Positions 52,724-62,194 of a stretch of DNA of 64,000 bases are shown in pieces (within the stretch, counting starts at the first letter, position 1; each line of letters opens with the position of its first letter). Position numbers and translations under genes: made by a program. The notes beneath the pieces were generated by a model. The model ran no database searches, was not told the origin of the DNA, and worked only from the letters and a program-made list of their open reading frames with translations. Source of the stretch: Novosphingobium taihuense (GTDB taxonomy: Bacteria; Pseudomonadota; Alphaproteobacteria; Sphingomonadales; Sphingomonadaceae); assembly GCF_007830315.1 (NCBI RefSeq), contig NZ_VLKJ01000002.1, positions 186,001 to 250,000 of the forward strand. The letters run 5' to 3'.

Positions 52724-54865
52724 TCACGCATCGGCCAGCGCGCGCACGGCATCTGCGGCGCCGCGCATCGCACCCTCGATATAGCCAACGCCATTGGCAT
52801 CGCCGATCGCATGAACGGTGAACCCGGCCGCGCGCAAGGTATCGGCCAGCGAATGGTCCCCTTCCGCCCCCTTGGCCACGATCACGTTGCCCGCCGGCAC
52901 CGATAGCTGCTCGCCCGCCGCATTGACGAAGCTCACGCTGTCCTTGCCGATGACGATGTCCCTCGCCCCGCCGTGCAGCCCGACGCCGTGTTCGGCCAGC
53001 TCCGCAATCAGCCGCATCCGTCGCACCAGCGTCAGCCCCTTGCCCAGTCGTGGCGCTTCCTCGATCACGTTGACGGTGCGTCCGCGCTCGCAGAGGAACT
53101 CGGCCAGCTCCAGCCCCACCAGTTCGCCGCCGATGATCGTCACGCTGTCGGCCAGCGGCATCCACGCATGGGTCGCCTTGCGCACCAGCGCGAGATTGGC
53201 CGTTGCCCCGGTCGCCGCGCCGACCTTGGTGGCAAGGCGCGTGAACAGCCCGGTCTTGCGCTTCAGGGCCGCCGTATCCTCGCCCAGCATCATCGCGCGC
53301 ATGTCGTCGCCGGAATAGACGTGGGTCCCGTCGTTGCCGGGAATGGCGGGCATCCCGCGCACCGCCCCGCTCGCCACGATCACCGCCTCTGCCCCCAGCC
53401 CCCGCAGCAATTCGGGCGTCGCCAGCGTCGAAAGCTTCACCTCGACACCTGCCTCTGCCACTTCGCGCCTGAGCCATTCCAGCACGCGCTCGTTGGGTTC
53501 ATAGGCAAGGCTGGCAAAGCGCAGCGTGCCGCCAAGGCGATCCGACTTCTCGATCAGCGTGACCTTGTGCCCCAGCCCCGCCAGCCTGCGGGCTGCCTCC
53601 ATGCCGCCGGGACCACCGCCCACCACTGCGAACTTGCGCGGGCCCTTGCTCGAACCTTGGGCGTGCGCAACCGCGCCCTTGAACTCCAGCCCCAGATCCG
53701 GGTTGACCGCGCAACGCGCGCTTTCGCCCATGTAGATCGCGCTCACGCAGGTGTAGCAATAGACGCAAGGGCGAACCTTCTCGTCCTGCCCTTCCGCCAG
53801 TTTCCTCGGCAGATGCGGATCGGCCAGCAGCTTGCGCCCCATCGCCACGAAGTCTGCCTCGCCCCGGCCGATGGTCGCGTCCGCCGTCTCCACCTCGACA
53901 CGGCCCGCACCGATTACCGGGATCGACACCACTTCGCGGATCGCCTTGGCGGCGGGCAGGTTCCAGTCCTCGATATGCGGGATGTTCGATTCCGAATGGA
54001 GCTTGCCCACAGCAGTATCGTGGTACGCGGTCACGGCAATCGCATCGACACCCGCCGCCTCGACCAGCCTTGCTGCCTCCTGCGCCATCTCCAGCGTGAT
54101 GCCGCCCGGCTTGCCCACCTCGCGCGAATCGAGCTTGATCCACACCGGGTAATCCCTGCCCACCTCGGCGCGGATTGCGCGGATGACCTCGCAGGTCAGC
54201 CGCAGCCGGTTTTCCAGACTGCCGCCATACTGGTCGGTGCGGCTGTTGGTATAGGGCGAGGTGAACGAGGACAGCAGGTAGCCGTGCCCGCCGTGGATCT
54301 CCACGCCATCGAAGCCTGCCTCCTTCGCCCGCCGCGCGCCTTGGGCAAACTGGCTGACGGCGAGATCGATGTCCTCCTGCTCCAGCACCTTGATCTCGGG
54401 CATCTTCATGCCTGCCAGCGCCTGCAATTCCTCCATCAGAAAGTAGTCGATGAAGCTGCCCTTAGGCGCGGGCGGCACCGCAGGGCCCCACAGCTTGTGC
54501 CCCCAGCGGTTGTAGGAATAGCCGGCCACGAACCCGCCATGGTGCAGCTGCGCGGCGATCTTCGCCCCGTGCCTGTGCACGCGGTCGGTCATTTCCCTGA
54601 GCTTGGGAATGAAACGGTCCTCGGAGATCGCGGTCTGGCCCATGGCCACCGCGCCCACCGGCCATGCCACCCCTGCCACGCCCGAGACGATCAGCCCGAC
54701 GCCGCCTTTCGCCTGCTCCTCGTGATAGGCCATGATCCGCTCACCCACGGTGCCATCGTCTTCCGAAAAGCTCACCCCCATCGCAGCCACGGCGATGCGG
54801 TTCCTCGTCTCCATCGTGCCGATGCGGCCCGGCGAGAGCAGGTGGGGAAAGCGGTTCGAAGTCAT
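52724..54865 (-). CDS. NADH:flavin oxidoreductase, 2,4-dienoyl-CoA reductase-like
   Basis: A 713-residue three-domain reductase. It has an N-terminal OYE barrel (about 1-350, with EIHGGHGYLLSSF), a 4Fe-4S site at Cys367, Cys370, Cys373 and Cys385, and C-terminal FAD/NAD domains with VVGGGPGGMEAARRLAGLG. The family reduces C=C bonds of dienoyl-CoAs or steroid-like enones. In this context it could reduce a ring or side-chain enone. A strong operator-like inverted repeat lies upstream at 54946-54974. Confidence 0.92.
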   Translation of the reverse strand: MTSNRFPHLLSPGRIGTMETRNRIAVAAMGVSFSEDDGTVGERIMAYHEEQAKGGVGLIVSGVAGVAWPVGAVAMGQTAISEDRFIPKLREMTDRVHRHGAKIAAQLHHGGFVAGYSYNRWGHKLWGPAVPPAPKGSFIDYFLMEELQALAGMKMPEIKVLEQEDIDLAVSQFAQGARRAKEAGFDGVEIHGGHGYLLSSFTSPYTNSRTDQYGGSLENRLRLTCEVIRAIRAEVGRDYPVWIKLDSREVGKPGGITLEMAQEAARLVEAAGVDAIAVTAYHDTAVGKLHSESNIPHIEDWNLPAAKAIREVVSIPVIGAGRVEVETADATIGRGEADFVAMGRKLLADPHLPRKLAEGQDEKVRPCVYCYTCVSAIYMGESARCAVNPDLGLEFKGAVAHAQGSSKGPRKFAVVGGGPGGMEAARRLAGLGHKVTLIEKSDRLGGTLRFASLAYEPNERVLEWLRREVAEAGVEVKLSTLATPELLRGLGAEAVIVASGAVRGMPAIPGNDGTHVYSGDDMRAMMLGEDTAALKRKTGLFTRLATKVGAATGATANLALVRKATHAWMPLADSVTIIGGELVGLELAEFLCERGRTVNVIEEAPRLGKGLTLVRRMRLIAELAEHGVGLHGGARDIVIGKDSVSFVNAAGEQLSVPAGNVIVAKGAEGDHSLADTLRAAGFTVHAIGDANGVGYIEGAMRGAADAVRALADA

Positions 54866-54945
54866 GCTGGCAGCTCCGTGATGCCGGAGCGAACGACCTG
54901 CGAATCCTGCGCAGCCATCCCCTTATCCCCGGCCATTATCTTATC

Positions 54946-54974
54946 TTGCGTAATTCATGATCTATTGAATTACG
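54946..54974 (-). promoter_or_regulatory. Perfect 9-bp operator before the dienoyl-CoA reductase-like gene
   Basis: CGTAATTCA (54949-54957) and TGAATTACG (54966-54974) are perfect inverted repeats with an 8-base spacer; the left arm extends to TTGCGTAATTCA (from 54946). This is the best full copy of the island element. A minus-strand GATAAT (54935-54940) lies just downstream as a possible -10. Confidence 0.65.
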
Positions 54975-55019
54975 TTTTTCAAGGAGAATGGCGCAGGCCC
55001 AACATGAAATTCGCAAGGA

Positions 55020-56171
55020 CTACCCGGCCAGCGACGCGAGCAGCGCCACCAGCTGCGCCTGCCGGTGCACCCCGGTCTTGGCGAAGACCGCGCGCAGCTG
55101 CACCTTGGCGGTGTTGTGCGCGATGCCCAGCGCCCGCGCCGCCTCGACCAGGCTCATCCCCTCGGCCAGCACCGAAGCCAGCCGCGCCTCGGCCATGGTC
55201 AGGCCAAGCAGTTCGCGCAAGAGCGCCGGGTCCTTGCGGCTTTCCGGCCCCTGCTGGCGATGCGGACTGGCAAGGAACAGCGCCAGCGCTCCGGTCCCGG
55301 CGTGAATGGCGCTCAGGTCCAAGGGCCGCGCCGTCACCACCAGATCGCCATGGCCGGGCCGCTCGATGCGAAAGCGCGTCAAGCCACCGCCGCGACGGCC
55401 ATCGGCCAGCAATTCGCCCACCAGCCGCTGGTGCGCGCCGTCGGCAAAGGCCAGCTCTTCGCCCCTCCTCCTGAAGCCTTCATCCTGCGCCAACAGGCTC
55501 TCGGCCAGCGCATTGCTGCTGACGATACGGCGATTGCGGTCAAGCACCAGCAGCGCAAGGCCCAGCCCCTGCGCGGTCGCATGGAACATGCCGTGCTCGG
55601 CGCCTGCAAACTGCAGCTTCTCGAACAAGGTCACCGCAATGCGCAGATGCTGCGCCAGCGCCTGCAGCCGCGCGCGCTCCTCGCGGGTGAAATCGGGCAG
55701 CGAGTTGTGGCGGCTGATCCGGAACCGAGCCTCATAACGCCCGTCGTCGGGCCGCCCGGCCCTGCTCCCGCCGAAATGCAGATCGATCCCCAGCACCCGG
55801 TCGAACCCGCTTTCTGCCATCGCGCGCCGATAGGTGGCAAAGGCGCCCTCCGGCAGATCGGCCATGAATTCGGCATAGGAGGTGACGACGCCATCGCTCA
55901 GCCCCTGGAACGGGTCCTCGGCAAACAGCGTCTCGGTATAGGCCGCGTCGAAGTCTGCATCCGATCCCGGCGTCAGGAATGTCGCGGGCTGGCGCTTGCC
56001 CGGCGCCGTGATGATCAGCGTCGCAAAACTCGCCTCCATCCACCGCGCCAGCGCTTCAAGAAACGCGCGCCAGGGCTGCTCGCCCGTTACGCCCGGCGAC
56101 ACCCCGGCATAGAGCCGGGCCAGCAAATCCGAAAAACCCTCGTCGATCGCTCCGCCCATGTCCCAGTACAT
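55020..56171 (-). CDS. LuxR-type transcriptional regulator
   Basis: A 383-residue regulator. The C-terminal 60 residues form a LuxR/GerE-type HTH (TMAEARLASVLAEGMSLVEAARALGIAHNTAKVQLR). The middle has a PAS-like segment (GLALLVLDRNRRIVSSNALAESLL). The N-terminal 150 residues may sense a ligand. The ATG at 56171 has GGGGA eight bases upstream; an ATG at 56159 is an alternative. The target is unknown, but the dienoyl-CoA reductase-like gene lies next on the same strand. Confidence 0.82.
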   Translation of the reverse strand: MYWDMGGAIDEGFSDLLARLYAGVSPGVTGEQPWRAFLEALARWMEASFATLIITAPGKRQPATFLTPGSDADFDAAYTETLFAEDPFQGLSDGVVTSYAEFMADLPEGAFATYRRAMAESGFDRVLGIDLHFGGSRAGRPDDGRYEARFRISRHNSLPDFTREERARLQALAQHLRIAVTLFEKLQFAGAEHGMFHATAQGLGLALLVLDRNRRIVSSNALAESLLAQDEGFRRRGEELAFADGAHQRLVGELLADGRRGGGLTRFRIERPGHGDLVVTARPLDLSAIHAGTGALALFLASPHRQQGPESRKDPALLRELLGLTMAEARLASVLAEGMSLVEAARALGIAHNTAKVQLRAVFAKTGVHRQAQLVALLASLAG

Positions 56172-56255
56172 AGGCCGCGTCCCCGCGATCCGACAACCGC
56201 CAAGCACCCCACCCAGCCAGCATATCACCCCTCAACCAGCGCCAACCGACAGCAA

Positions 56256-56335
56256 ATGGATCCCGGCCTCCGCCGGGATGACGCTAAGAGTCGAACGAAA
56301 TGTCTTACGTCACCCCGGCACAGGCCGGGGTCCAT
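56256..56335. repeat. REP-like palindrome pair, copy 2
   Basis: ATGGATCCCGGCCTCCGCCG (from 56256) and CACCCCGGCACAGGCCGGGG (56311-56330) ending GTCCAT form the same inverted pair as the element at 51460-51550, with small differences in the loop bases. It sits in the gap between the LuxR-type and luciferase-like genes. Confidence 0.75.
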
Positions 56336-56365
56336 GCGCTCACGCCATGAATCGATAGCAGAGGC

Positions 56366-57529
56366 CTACTCCGCCGCCTCCATCACCCCGGCCGCAGCTT
56401 CTTCCAGCGCGCGGAAATGCGGGATCACCTTCTCGCCGATGTTGCGGATCGTCTCCATGATGATCTCGTGCGGGATGCCGCCCATCTGGAAGATGAACAG
56501 GATCTCGTCGGCGCCCGCATCCTTCAGCCGCTGGACATAGCGGATGCAATCGTCGGGCGTGCCATAGGCGTCCTGCGCCACGGTGTAGTTCGAAAGGTGC
56601 TCGTCCCCCACTGGGATCGCCTCTTCGGAGAGGTAGGCGATGGTTGCCTGCTTGCCCTGCTCCAGCACCTTGGCGTGGTCCTCGGCATCGAGGTTCTCAT
56701 CCACCGTCGGCTTCGGTCCGCCCTGATACCAATAGGCGATGGATTCGGCGAAGAAGCGCTGGCCGCGCAGGCCGATCTTGCGCGCCTTGTCGCGGTCATC
56801 CAGCACGGTCGCGGCACAAAGCGCGGCGAGATGCTCGGTCGGGCGGAAGCCGACCTGGTCCTCGGCCTTGCGGGTGCGGAAGGCCTCGCGATAGATCGCG
56901 TTCTTCCTGGCGATCTCTTCCGGCCCGGAAAAGCCCAGCACCAGCGCACCGATGCCCCGGCTGCCTGCCGCCACCAGCGTGTTCTCGCGCGTGCAGGCCA
57001 TGTACATCGGCGGGTGCGGGTCCTGCCATGGGCTCGGGTGGATCGGGCGCTTGGGGATCTTGATGTAAGTGCCGTCGTGCTCGATCTCGTCCTGCACCAT
57101 GATCTTCGGGATCAGGTACATCGATTCATCGATCATCGGCTGCAGGTCATTCAGGTCGTAGCCGAAGGTCCCCGCCTCCTGCTGCGTCCCGCCCTTGCCC
57201 ACGCCGAAGTGCAGGCGCCCCTGCGAAAGAATGTCGAGCGTGGCGATGCGCTCGGCCACCTTGACCGGGTGGTTCATGGCAGGCGGCAGGCACACCACGC
57301 CGTGCCCGATGTGGATGCGGCTCGTCGCGCCGGCAATGAACGCCAGCACCGTCTCGGGCGCAGACATGTGGGCGTACTGCGTCAGCGCAGTATGTTCGAC
57401 GCACCAGATGCAGTCGAAGCCCATCGTTTCGGCATACTTCGCCTGCTCGACGATCTGGAGGAACACCGCGCGCTCGTTCTCGCGGCTCGTGTCCACCATC
57501 TGCGCTTCGTAGATGATCGAGAATTTCAT
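56366..57529 (-). CDS. Luciferase-like (LLM) flavin-dependent oxidoreductase
   Basis: A 387-residue bacterial-luciferase-like monooxygenase or F420/FMN reductase. It starts MKFSIIYEAQM, then GFDCIWCVEHTALTQYAH, ILSQGRLHFGVGKGGTQQE and GTPDDCIRYVQRLKDAGADEILFIFQMGG, matching the LLM family. The ATG at 57529 is chosen over an upstream in-frame GTG/ATG extension with no family match. Members oxidise aldehydes, ketones or sulfonates with reduced flavin. It is probably monocistronic. Confidence 0.88.
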   Translation of the reverse strand: MKFSIIYEAQMVDTSRENERAVFLQIVEQAKYAETMGFDCIWCVEHTALTQYAHMSAPETVLAFIAGATSRIHIGHGVVCLPPAMNHPVKVAERIATLDILSQGRLHFGVGKGGTQQEAGTFGYDLNDLQPMIDESMYLIPKIMVQDEIEHDGTYIKIPKRPIHPSPWQDPHPPMYMACTRENTLVAAGSRGIGALVLGFSGPEEIARKNAIYREAFRTRKAEDQVGFRPTEHLAALCAATVLDDRDKARKIGLRGQRFFAESIAYWYQGGPKPTVDENLDAEDHAKVLEQGKQATIAYLSEEAIPVGDEHLSNYTVAQDAYGTPDDCIRYVQRLKDAGADEILFIFQMGGIPHEIIMETIRNIGEKVIPHFRALEEAAAGVMEAAE

Positions 57530-57622
57530 GTCGCTCTCTCCGGGCACCGCCTTGTGATCAGGCGTTTTGGTTCCGGAAGCGAGGCTATCCCACGCGGCAC
57601 GCGCGCGCATAACCTGATCGGG

Positions 57623-59008
57623 TTACATCTGCTGCGCGCCCAAGAGATCTGCGGCTGACCACCCTCCCCCAAGCGCCTGATAAAGACTGATCCTTGCGTT
57701 CAGCGCATCGGCCCGCGCCTGGATCAGCGCCAGTTCCGCACTCAGCAGCCCGCGCTGGGTGTCAAGCTGTTCGAGCAGCGGCGAATAGCCTTCGCGATAG
57801 CGGTTCCCCGCCAGCCGGTTCGCCTCGGCCAGCGCATCGCGCTGCGTCGTCTGGATCGCAACCTGCCGGTCCAGCCCTTCGACCGAGGCAAGCGCATCGT
57901 TGACCTCGCGAAACGCCGTCAGCGCCGCCTTGCGATAGCCGAACGCCGCCGCATCGCGCTGCGCGCCTGCCGCTTCGGCACCCGCGCGCAGCCGCCCACC
58001 TTCGAACAGCGGCGCCAGAATGCTCCCGCCGATCGACCACAGCCCGACAGGGTTCGCCAGCAAGTTCGAGAACGCCACGCCCGCCGATGCCGAAAGCCGC
58101 AGCGATGGCAGGAACCGCTTGCGCGCCGCCGCCAGATTGCTGTCGGTCGCGGCCAGCTGATACTCCGCCTGCGCCACGTCGGGCCGCCTGCGTAGCAATT
58201 CGGACGGCAGCGCCTCAGGCACCGGCGGCTTGGTCAGCGCGGCAAGCCCTTCCGCGCGCTCGACCGGCCCCGGCACCCTCCCCGCCAGCACGCTCAGGGC
58301 ATTCTCCGCCTTCGCCCGCGCCTGCTCCAGCGCGGGCACCAGCACCAGCGCCGCCTGATAATCGACCTCGGCCTGCTGCAATTCCAGCTTGGGCGAATAG
58401 CCCACATCCACCCGCCGCCGGATCAGATCGCGAGAGCCCTTGCGCGTCTCTGCCGTGCGCCGGGCCAGCGCCAGCCGGTCATCGAGCGCCAGCAGCGTGA
58501 CATAGGCGTTGGCCGTGGCCGAGGCGACCGAGAGCCTTAGCCCATCGCGCGCCGCCTGGCTCGCCAGCCAGCCAGACCGCGCAGCGCTCACCTGATCCGA
58601 CAGGCGCCCGAACAGGTCCACTTCCCACGCCGCCTGCAACTGCGGCTGCGCGGCGCGCTGCACCACCGGCATGCCGAACGGGCTGATCGTGCGCGAATCC
58701 GTTGCCCCCAAGGCTGCGTCCAACGAGGGCAACATCGCCGAGCGCGCCAGATCCTGCTGCGCCCGCGCCTCACGCACCCGCGCCGCGGCAATGTTGATAT
58801 CGGCATTGCGCGCCAGCGCCTCTTCCACCAGCGCCGCCATCTGCGGATCGCCAAAGCTGCGCCACCACTCCGCCGTCACGGGCACACCGGGTCCGAGATC
58901 AACCCGAAATGCCCCCGGTGCCTCCACCGGCGGCACTTGCGCGGTCTTCACCTGCGGCCCGGCGCAACCCGCCAGCAGAGCCACCGCGCCAAGCAGTGCG
59001 CGCCTCAT
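57623..59008 (-). CDS. NodT-family outer-membrane efflux lipoprotein
   Basis: A 461-residue TolC-like factor. The lipobox LLAGC places the lipidated Cys at residue 15. The two repeated coiled-coil hairpins (ALARNADINIAAARVREARAQQ, LLRRRPDVAQAEYQLAATDS) are typical of the NodT group. It ends the EmrB-EmrA-NodT operon, overlapping the membrane-fusion gene by 4 bases (ATGA), and forms the outer-membrane exit duct. Confidence 0.93.
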   Translation of the reverse strand: MRRALLGAVALLAGCAGPQVKTAQVPPVEAPGAFRVDLGPGVPVTAEWWRSFGDPQMAALVEEALARNADINIAAARVREARAQQDLARSAMLPSLDAALGATDSRTISPFGMPVVQRAAQPQLQAAWEVDLFGRLSDQVSAARSGWLASQAARDGLRLSVASATANAYVTLLALDDRLALARRTAETRKGSRDLIRRRVDVGYSPKLELQQAEVDYQAALVLVPALEQARAKAENALSVLAGRVPGPVERAEGLAALTKPPVPEALPSELLRRRPDVAQAEYQLAATDSNLAAARKRFLPSLRLSASAGVAFSNLLANPVGLWSIGGSILAPLFEGGRLRAGAEAAGAQRDAAAFGYRKAALTAFREVNDALASVEGLDRQVAIQTTQRDALAEANRLAGNRYREGYSPLLEQLDTQRGLLSAELALIQARADALNARISLYQALGGGWSAADLLGAQQM

Positions 59009-60093
59009 GATCCGGTATCCACCCGCGCTTCAACCGACATCCCCGGCCGCAACCGCTTCGCCAGCGCCTGCCCCGGATCGACCCTGATCCGCACCGCAAT
59101 CCGCTGCGCCACTTTCACGAAGTTGCCGGTCGCGTTGTCTGCCTTGAGCACCGCGAATTCGGACCCCGCAGCCGGCGCGATGTTCTCCACCTTGCCCGTC
59201 AATTCCTCGCCCGCCAGCGCATCTACGGTGAACTTTGCCGGTTGCCCCACCGCCATCCGCGCGGTTTGCGCTTCCTTGAAGTTGGCGATGACCCAGATCT
59301 CGTCGGGCACAAGGAACAGCAGCTGCGTGCCCGCCGTCACGAACGCGCCCAGCCGCACGCCCACTTCGGAAAGCTGCCCGTCTTCGGGCGCGCGGATCAC
59401 GGTGTTTTCAAGGTCCACTTCGGCCGCATGCAACTGCGCCCGCGCTGCCTCGACCGAAGCCGCCAGCCCCCCGCGCCCGACGATCACGCTCTTGACGTCC
59501 TGCTCGCCCACGCCGCGCGCAGCCTCGGCCTGCCGCACGCTGGCCTCTGCCGCCAGCAGCGCCGCGCGAGTCTGGTCGCGCTCGCGTTCGGAGATCGAGC
59601 CATCGCCCACCAGCGCCGAGGCCCGCGCCATGTCTGCCCGCGCCTTGGCAAGGTTGGCCTGCGCGCTGGCAATCGCCGCATCCTGCCCGCCCAGCGCCGC
59701 CTTGCGCGATCGCTCGCTCTGCTGCGAATTGGCGAGCGCTGCTTCCTGCGCCGCAAGGTTCGCCCGCGCCTGTTCGACCTTGGCCCGATACTGCCGCTGG
59801 TCGATCACCGCGATCGCCTGCCCCTTCTTCACCCGGGCAAAGTCTTTCACGAAGACCTGCGTGACATAGCCACTGACCTGCGGGCTGATCACCGTCACCT
59901 TGCCCCGGACATAGGCGTTGTCGGTCGATTGCGAGAGGCCCGCGAACGGCGGCAGGTGCCAGGCATAGAGCACCGCAACCACCGCACCCAGCACGGCAAT
60001 CGCGATCAGCGCCAGCCGCCCCCTGTTCGGGCGCGGCGGCTTCCAGCTGTCTGCAGGCGCGGCGCCCGGTGCAACTGCTGAATCATCGCTCAT
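59005..60093 (-). CDS. HlyD/EmrA-type membrane-fusion protein
   Basis: A 362-residue adaptor. It has one N-terminal membrane segment (LALIAIAVLGAVVAVLYAW), a lipoyl half-motif (TVISPQVSGYVTQVFV), a long alpha-hairpin rich in Ala/Gln/Arg, and the beta-barrel (TVIRAPEDGQLSEVGVRLG). It connects the inner-membrane pump to the NodT channel. It overlaps its neighbours by ATGA on both sides. Confidence 0.93.
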   Translation of the reverse strand: MSDDSAVAPGAAPADSWKPPRPNRGRLALIAIAVLGAVVAVLYAWHLPPFAGLSQSTDNAYVRGKVTVISPQVSGYVTQVFVKDFARVKKGQAIAVIDQRQYRAKVEQARANLAAQEAALANSQQSERSRKAALGGQDAAIASAQANLAKARADMARASALVGDGSISERERDQTRAALLAAEASVRQAEAARGVGEQDVKSVIVGRGGLAASVEAARAQLHAAEVDLENTVIRAPEDGQLSEVGVRLGAFVTAGTQLLFLVPDEIWVIANFKEAQTARMAVGQPAKFTVDALAGEELTGKVENIAPAAGSEFAVLKADNATGNFVKVAQRIAVRIRVDPGQALAKRLRPGMSVEARVDTGS

Positions 60094-61790
60094 TCGGGTG
60101 TCCTCGGGGGTGTGGTTGAAGGTTGGGCAGCGCCCGCAGCCGCCTGCATCTGCAGCTTCTGCAAGGTAACCAGCGGCGATTCCTCACCGCTCCGCTGGAT
60201 GCGCCAGCGTTCGAAATAGGACCAGATTGCCGCCAGCACAGCGAGCACGCCGATCAGCAGAAACACGTCGTTGAACGCCAGGATGTTGGCCTCGCGCGTC
60301 ACCTGCTGCGAAAGGATTCCGGCACCCTGCAGATTGCGCAGCACCGGATCGCCGATGGTCCGCGCCACCAGCCGCCCGCCCGCCGCGATGCGCGCGGCCA
60401 CTTGCGGGTCGGTCATCACGATGGACTGCACCAGCTCGGCCGAATGCATCTTCTCGCGCACCACCTGGAACGTGCCGAGCAGCGCCGCGCCAAGCAGCCC
60501 GCCCAGCGACTGGCTCATCGTGAACAGCACGGTAAAGCTCACGAAATTGCGCGGCCCCGCCAGCAGCGTCCGGGCAAGGCCGATGATCATCGCCTGGGCC
60601 AGGAACAGGATCGAGGCGAAGCCGATCAGCGCCTGGCTGAGGTAGAAGTTCTCGGGCCGCGTCAGGTTGGTCGCGCCCATGTCGAGGAAGGCGGCAATCG
60701 CGATCAGCACCAGCGAGATCGAGATCGGCCGCGCAGGCCTTTGCGGATCGATCGTCAGCAGCGCCACGATCAGCCCGGCCAGCGAAGCTGCGATGATCAC
60801 CAGATTGAGGCCGACCATCTGCTCGTTGGTCATCCCCACCACCGTCAGCAGCCCGACCGAGCCGAAGGCCTGCTCGGACAGCAGGATACGCACGGCGGCG
60901 GCAATGCCGATCAGCCGCACCATCTGCCGCGTGCCCAGCCAGCGCGTGTTGATCAGCGGGTTGCGGCGGAAATGCTCGATCACGAAGGCCGTCGTCACCA
61001 GCACCAGCCCGCCGATCAGCGCCCAGCCCATCCACGCCCTGCTGGTCCACCACTCGATGCGTCCCTGCGTCAGCACCGCGATCAGCAGCGACATCCCCGG
61101 CACCAGGAGCGCGATGCTCAGGCCATCGCCCTTCTCGAAGGCCTTGCTGCGCTCGCTCGGTGGCAGCGGCAGGGCAAGGATCGCGGCGAGAGAGGCAAGG
61201 CCAAGGCCCAGCTCGAACCAGTAGAGCATGTGCCAGTCGCCCGAAACCAGCAGCGAGGGCGAGACCACGCGCGCCAGCGGCGTTGCGATCTGTGGCACCG
61301 AAATGCCGATCATCAGCCCGGCCAGCCGCTTGGCCGCAGGCATGGCCTGCATCAGGTAAAGGATCGTCAGCGTTGAAAGCGCACTGCCCGCAAGACCGCC
61401 TGCCGCGCGCACCGCGATGGCCGACCAGAAGCCGTGGACGAAGAGGTGGAACACCGTCGCCACCACATAGACGCCCAGCATCCAGCGAATGAACGGCTGC
61501 AGACCGAACTGCTGGCGGTATTTCACCAGCACCAGGTTGGCCATGGTATTGGTCATCAGGTAGGCAGCGGTCAGCCAGCCTGCCTCGTCCGGCCCCAGCC
61601 CGAGCGTCCCTTGCGCAAACGGCAGGTTCACCGCGATCAGGGCATTGCCAAGCCCCCCCGCCAGTCCGATCAGCACTCCGATCGCGCCATAGGCCACGCG
61701 GCGGCGCGCGGGATGATCCGGATTCGCGGGCGAACCGGGCAGCGTCGGCCGTTCGTGCGGCTTGAATTCGTAAGCCCCAACCTCAGGCAC
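60090..61790 (-). CDS. EmrB-type MFS drug efflux pump (DHA2 family)
   Basis: A 566-residue pump with about 14 hydrophobic segments (AYGAIGVLIGLAGGLGNALI, GWLTAAYLMTNTMANLVLV and others), matching the DHA2/EmrB class. GTG 61790 is chosen because GAGG precedes it by 7 bases; the reading frame upstream overlaps the parA leader and is not coding-like. With the EmrA- and NodT-like genes it forms a three-part exporter that may expel the hydrophobic substrate or toxic intermediates. Confidence 0.9.
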   Translation of the reverse strand: MPEVGAYEFKPHERPTLPGSPANPDHPARRRVAYGAIGVLIGLAGGLGNALIAVNLPFAQGTLGLGPDEAGWLTAAYLMTNTMANLVLVKYRQQFGLQPFIRWMLGVYVVATVFHLFVHGFWSAIAVRAAGGLAGSALSTLTILYLMQAMPAAKRLAGLMIGISVPQIATPLARVVSPSLLVSGDWHMLYWFELGLGLASLAAILALPLPPSERSKAFEKGDGLSIALLVPGMSLLIAVLTQGRIEWWTSRAWMGWALIGGLVLVTTAFVIEHFRRNPLINTRWLGTRQMVRLIGIAAAVRILLSEQAFGSVGLLTVVGMTNEQMVGLNLVIIAASLAGLIVALLTIDPQRPARPISISLVLIAIAAFLDMGATNLTRPENFYLSQALIGFASILFLAQAMIIGLARTLLAGPRNFVSFTVLFTMSQSLGGLLGAALLGTFQVVREKMHSAELVQSIVMTDPQVAARIAAGGRLVARTIGDPVLRNLQGAGILSQQVTREANILAFNDVFLLIGVLAVLAAIWSYFERWRIQRSGEESPLVTLQKLQMQAAAGAAQPSTTPPRTPE

Positions 61791-62194
61791 TGTGCGCCTC
61801 AGCCATCGAGAATCCCTGTTGCAGCAAGCCTGTGGTGCCCGGACACGAGTCTGCCCCGGCCGCGCCGAAATCGAGCGCGGTCTGCGGATGAGAATCGCCT
61901 GCGCGGAAAACCCGAAACGGACTGAAACGTTCCGCCAGACCACGGCAAATTCGGGGAGATCTTCCGTGCTTGCGCCTGATCGAAGGATTAGGCCAATTCT
62001 TGCAATGCCTTAGCCACTCGCGCGCGGGGTTGACCCAGTAGCCCAAGAATGGGCAGAACCCGCAGGTGCGCGCACACTCCCTTCGGCATGCAAAACGCGT
62101 CGATCATCGCGTTCTTGAGATGTTTCGCCACCTCATTGCGCAATTGAAGGAAATCGGTTAACCACTCGCCCAAACAGCTTCAAACAGGCGGGCG
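61791..62194. other. Non-coding region upstream of parA (possible control/origin region)
   Basis: A gap of about 400 bases between the efflux operon and parA. It holds a small hairpin GCCCA-AGAA-TGGGC (62041-62054) with TTGACC just before it (62030-62035) and a palindrome GGTTAACC (62156-62163) about 32 bases before the parA start. These could be autoregulatory sites or part of an origin or antisense RNA region; no iterons were recognised. Confidence 0.4.

Noticed and set aside
52973..55474. Plus-strand frame of 833 codons across the dienoyl-CoA reductase-like gene and the LuxR-type gene
   Set aside because: Crosses two well-supported minus-strand genes and their control region; the product looks like an antisense artefact.
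62041..62054. Antisense RNA gene upstream of parA, as in repABC systems
   Set aside because: Only a 5-bp stem and a partial -35 are visible, and no RepC-type gene is in the window; support is too weak to call an RNA gene.
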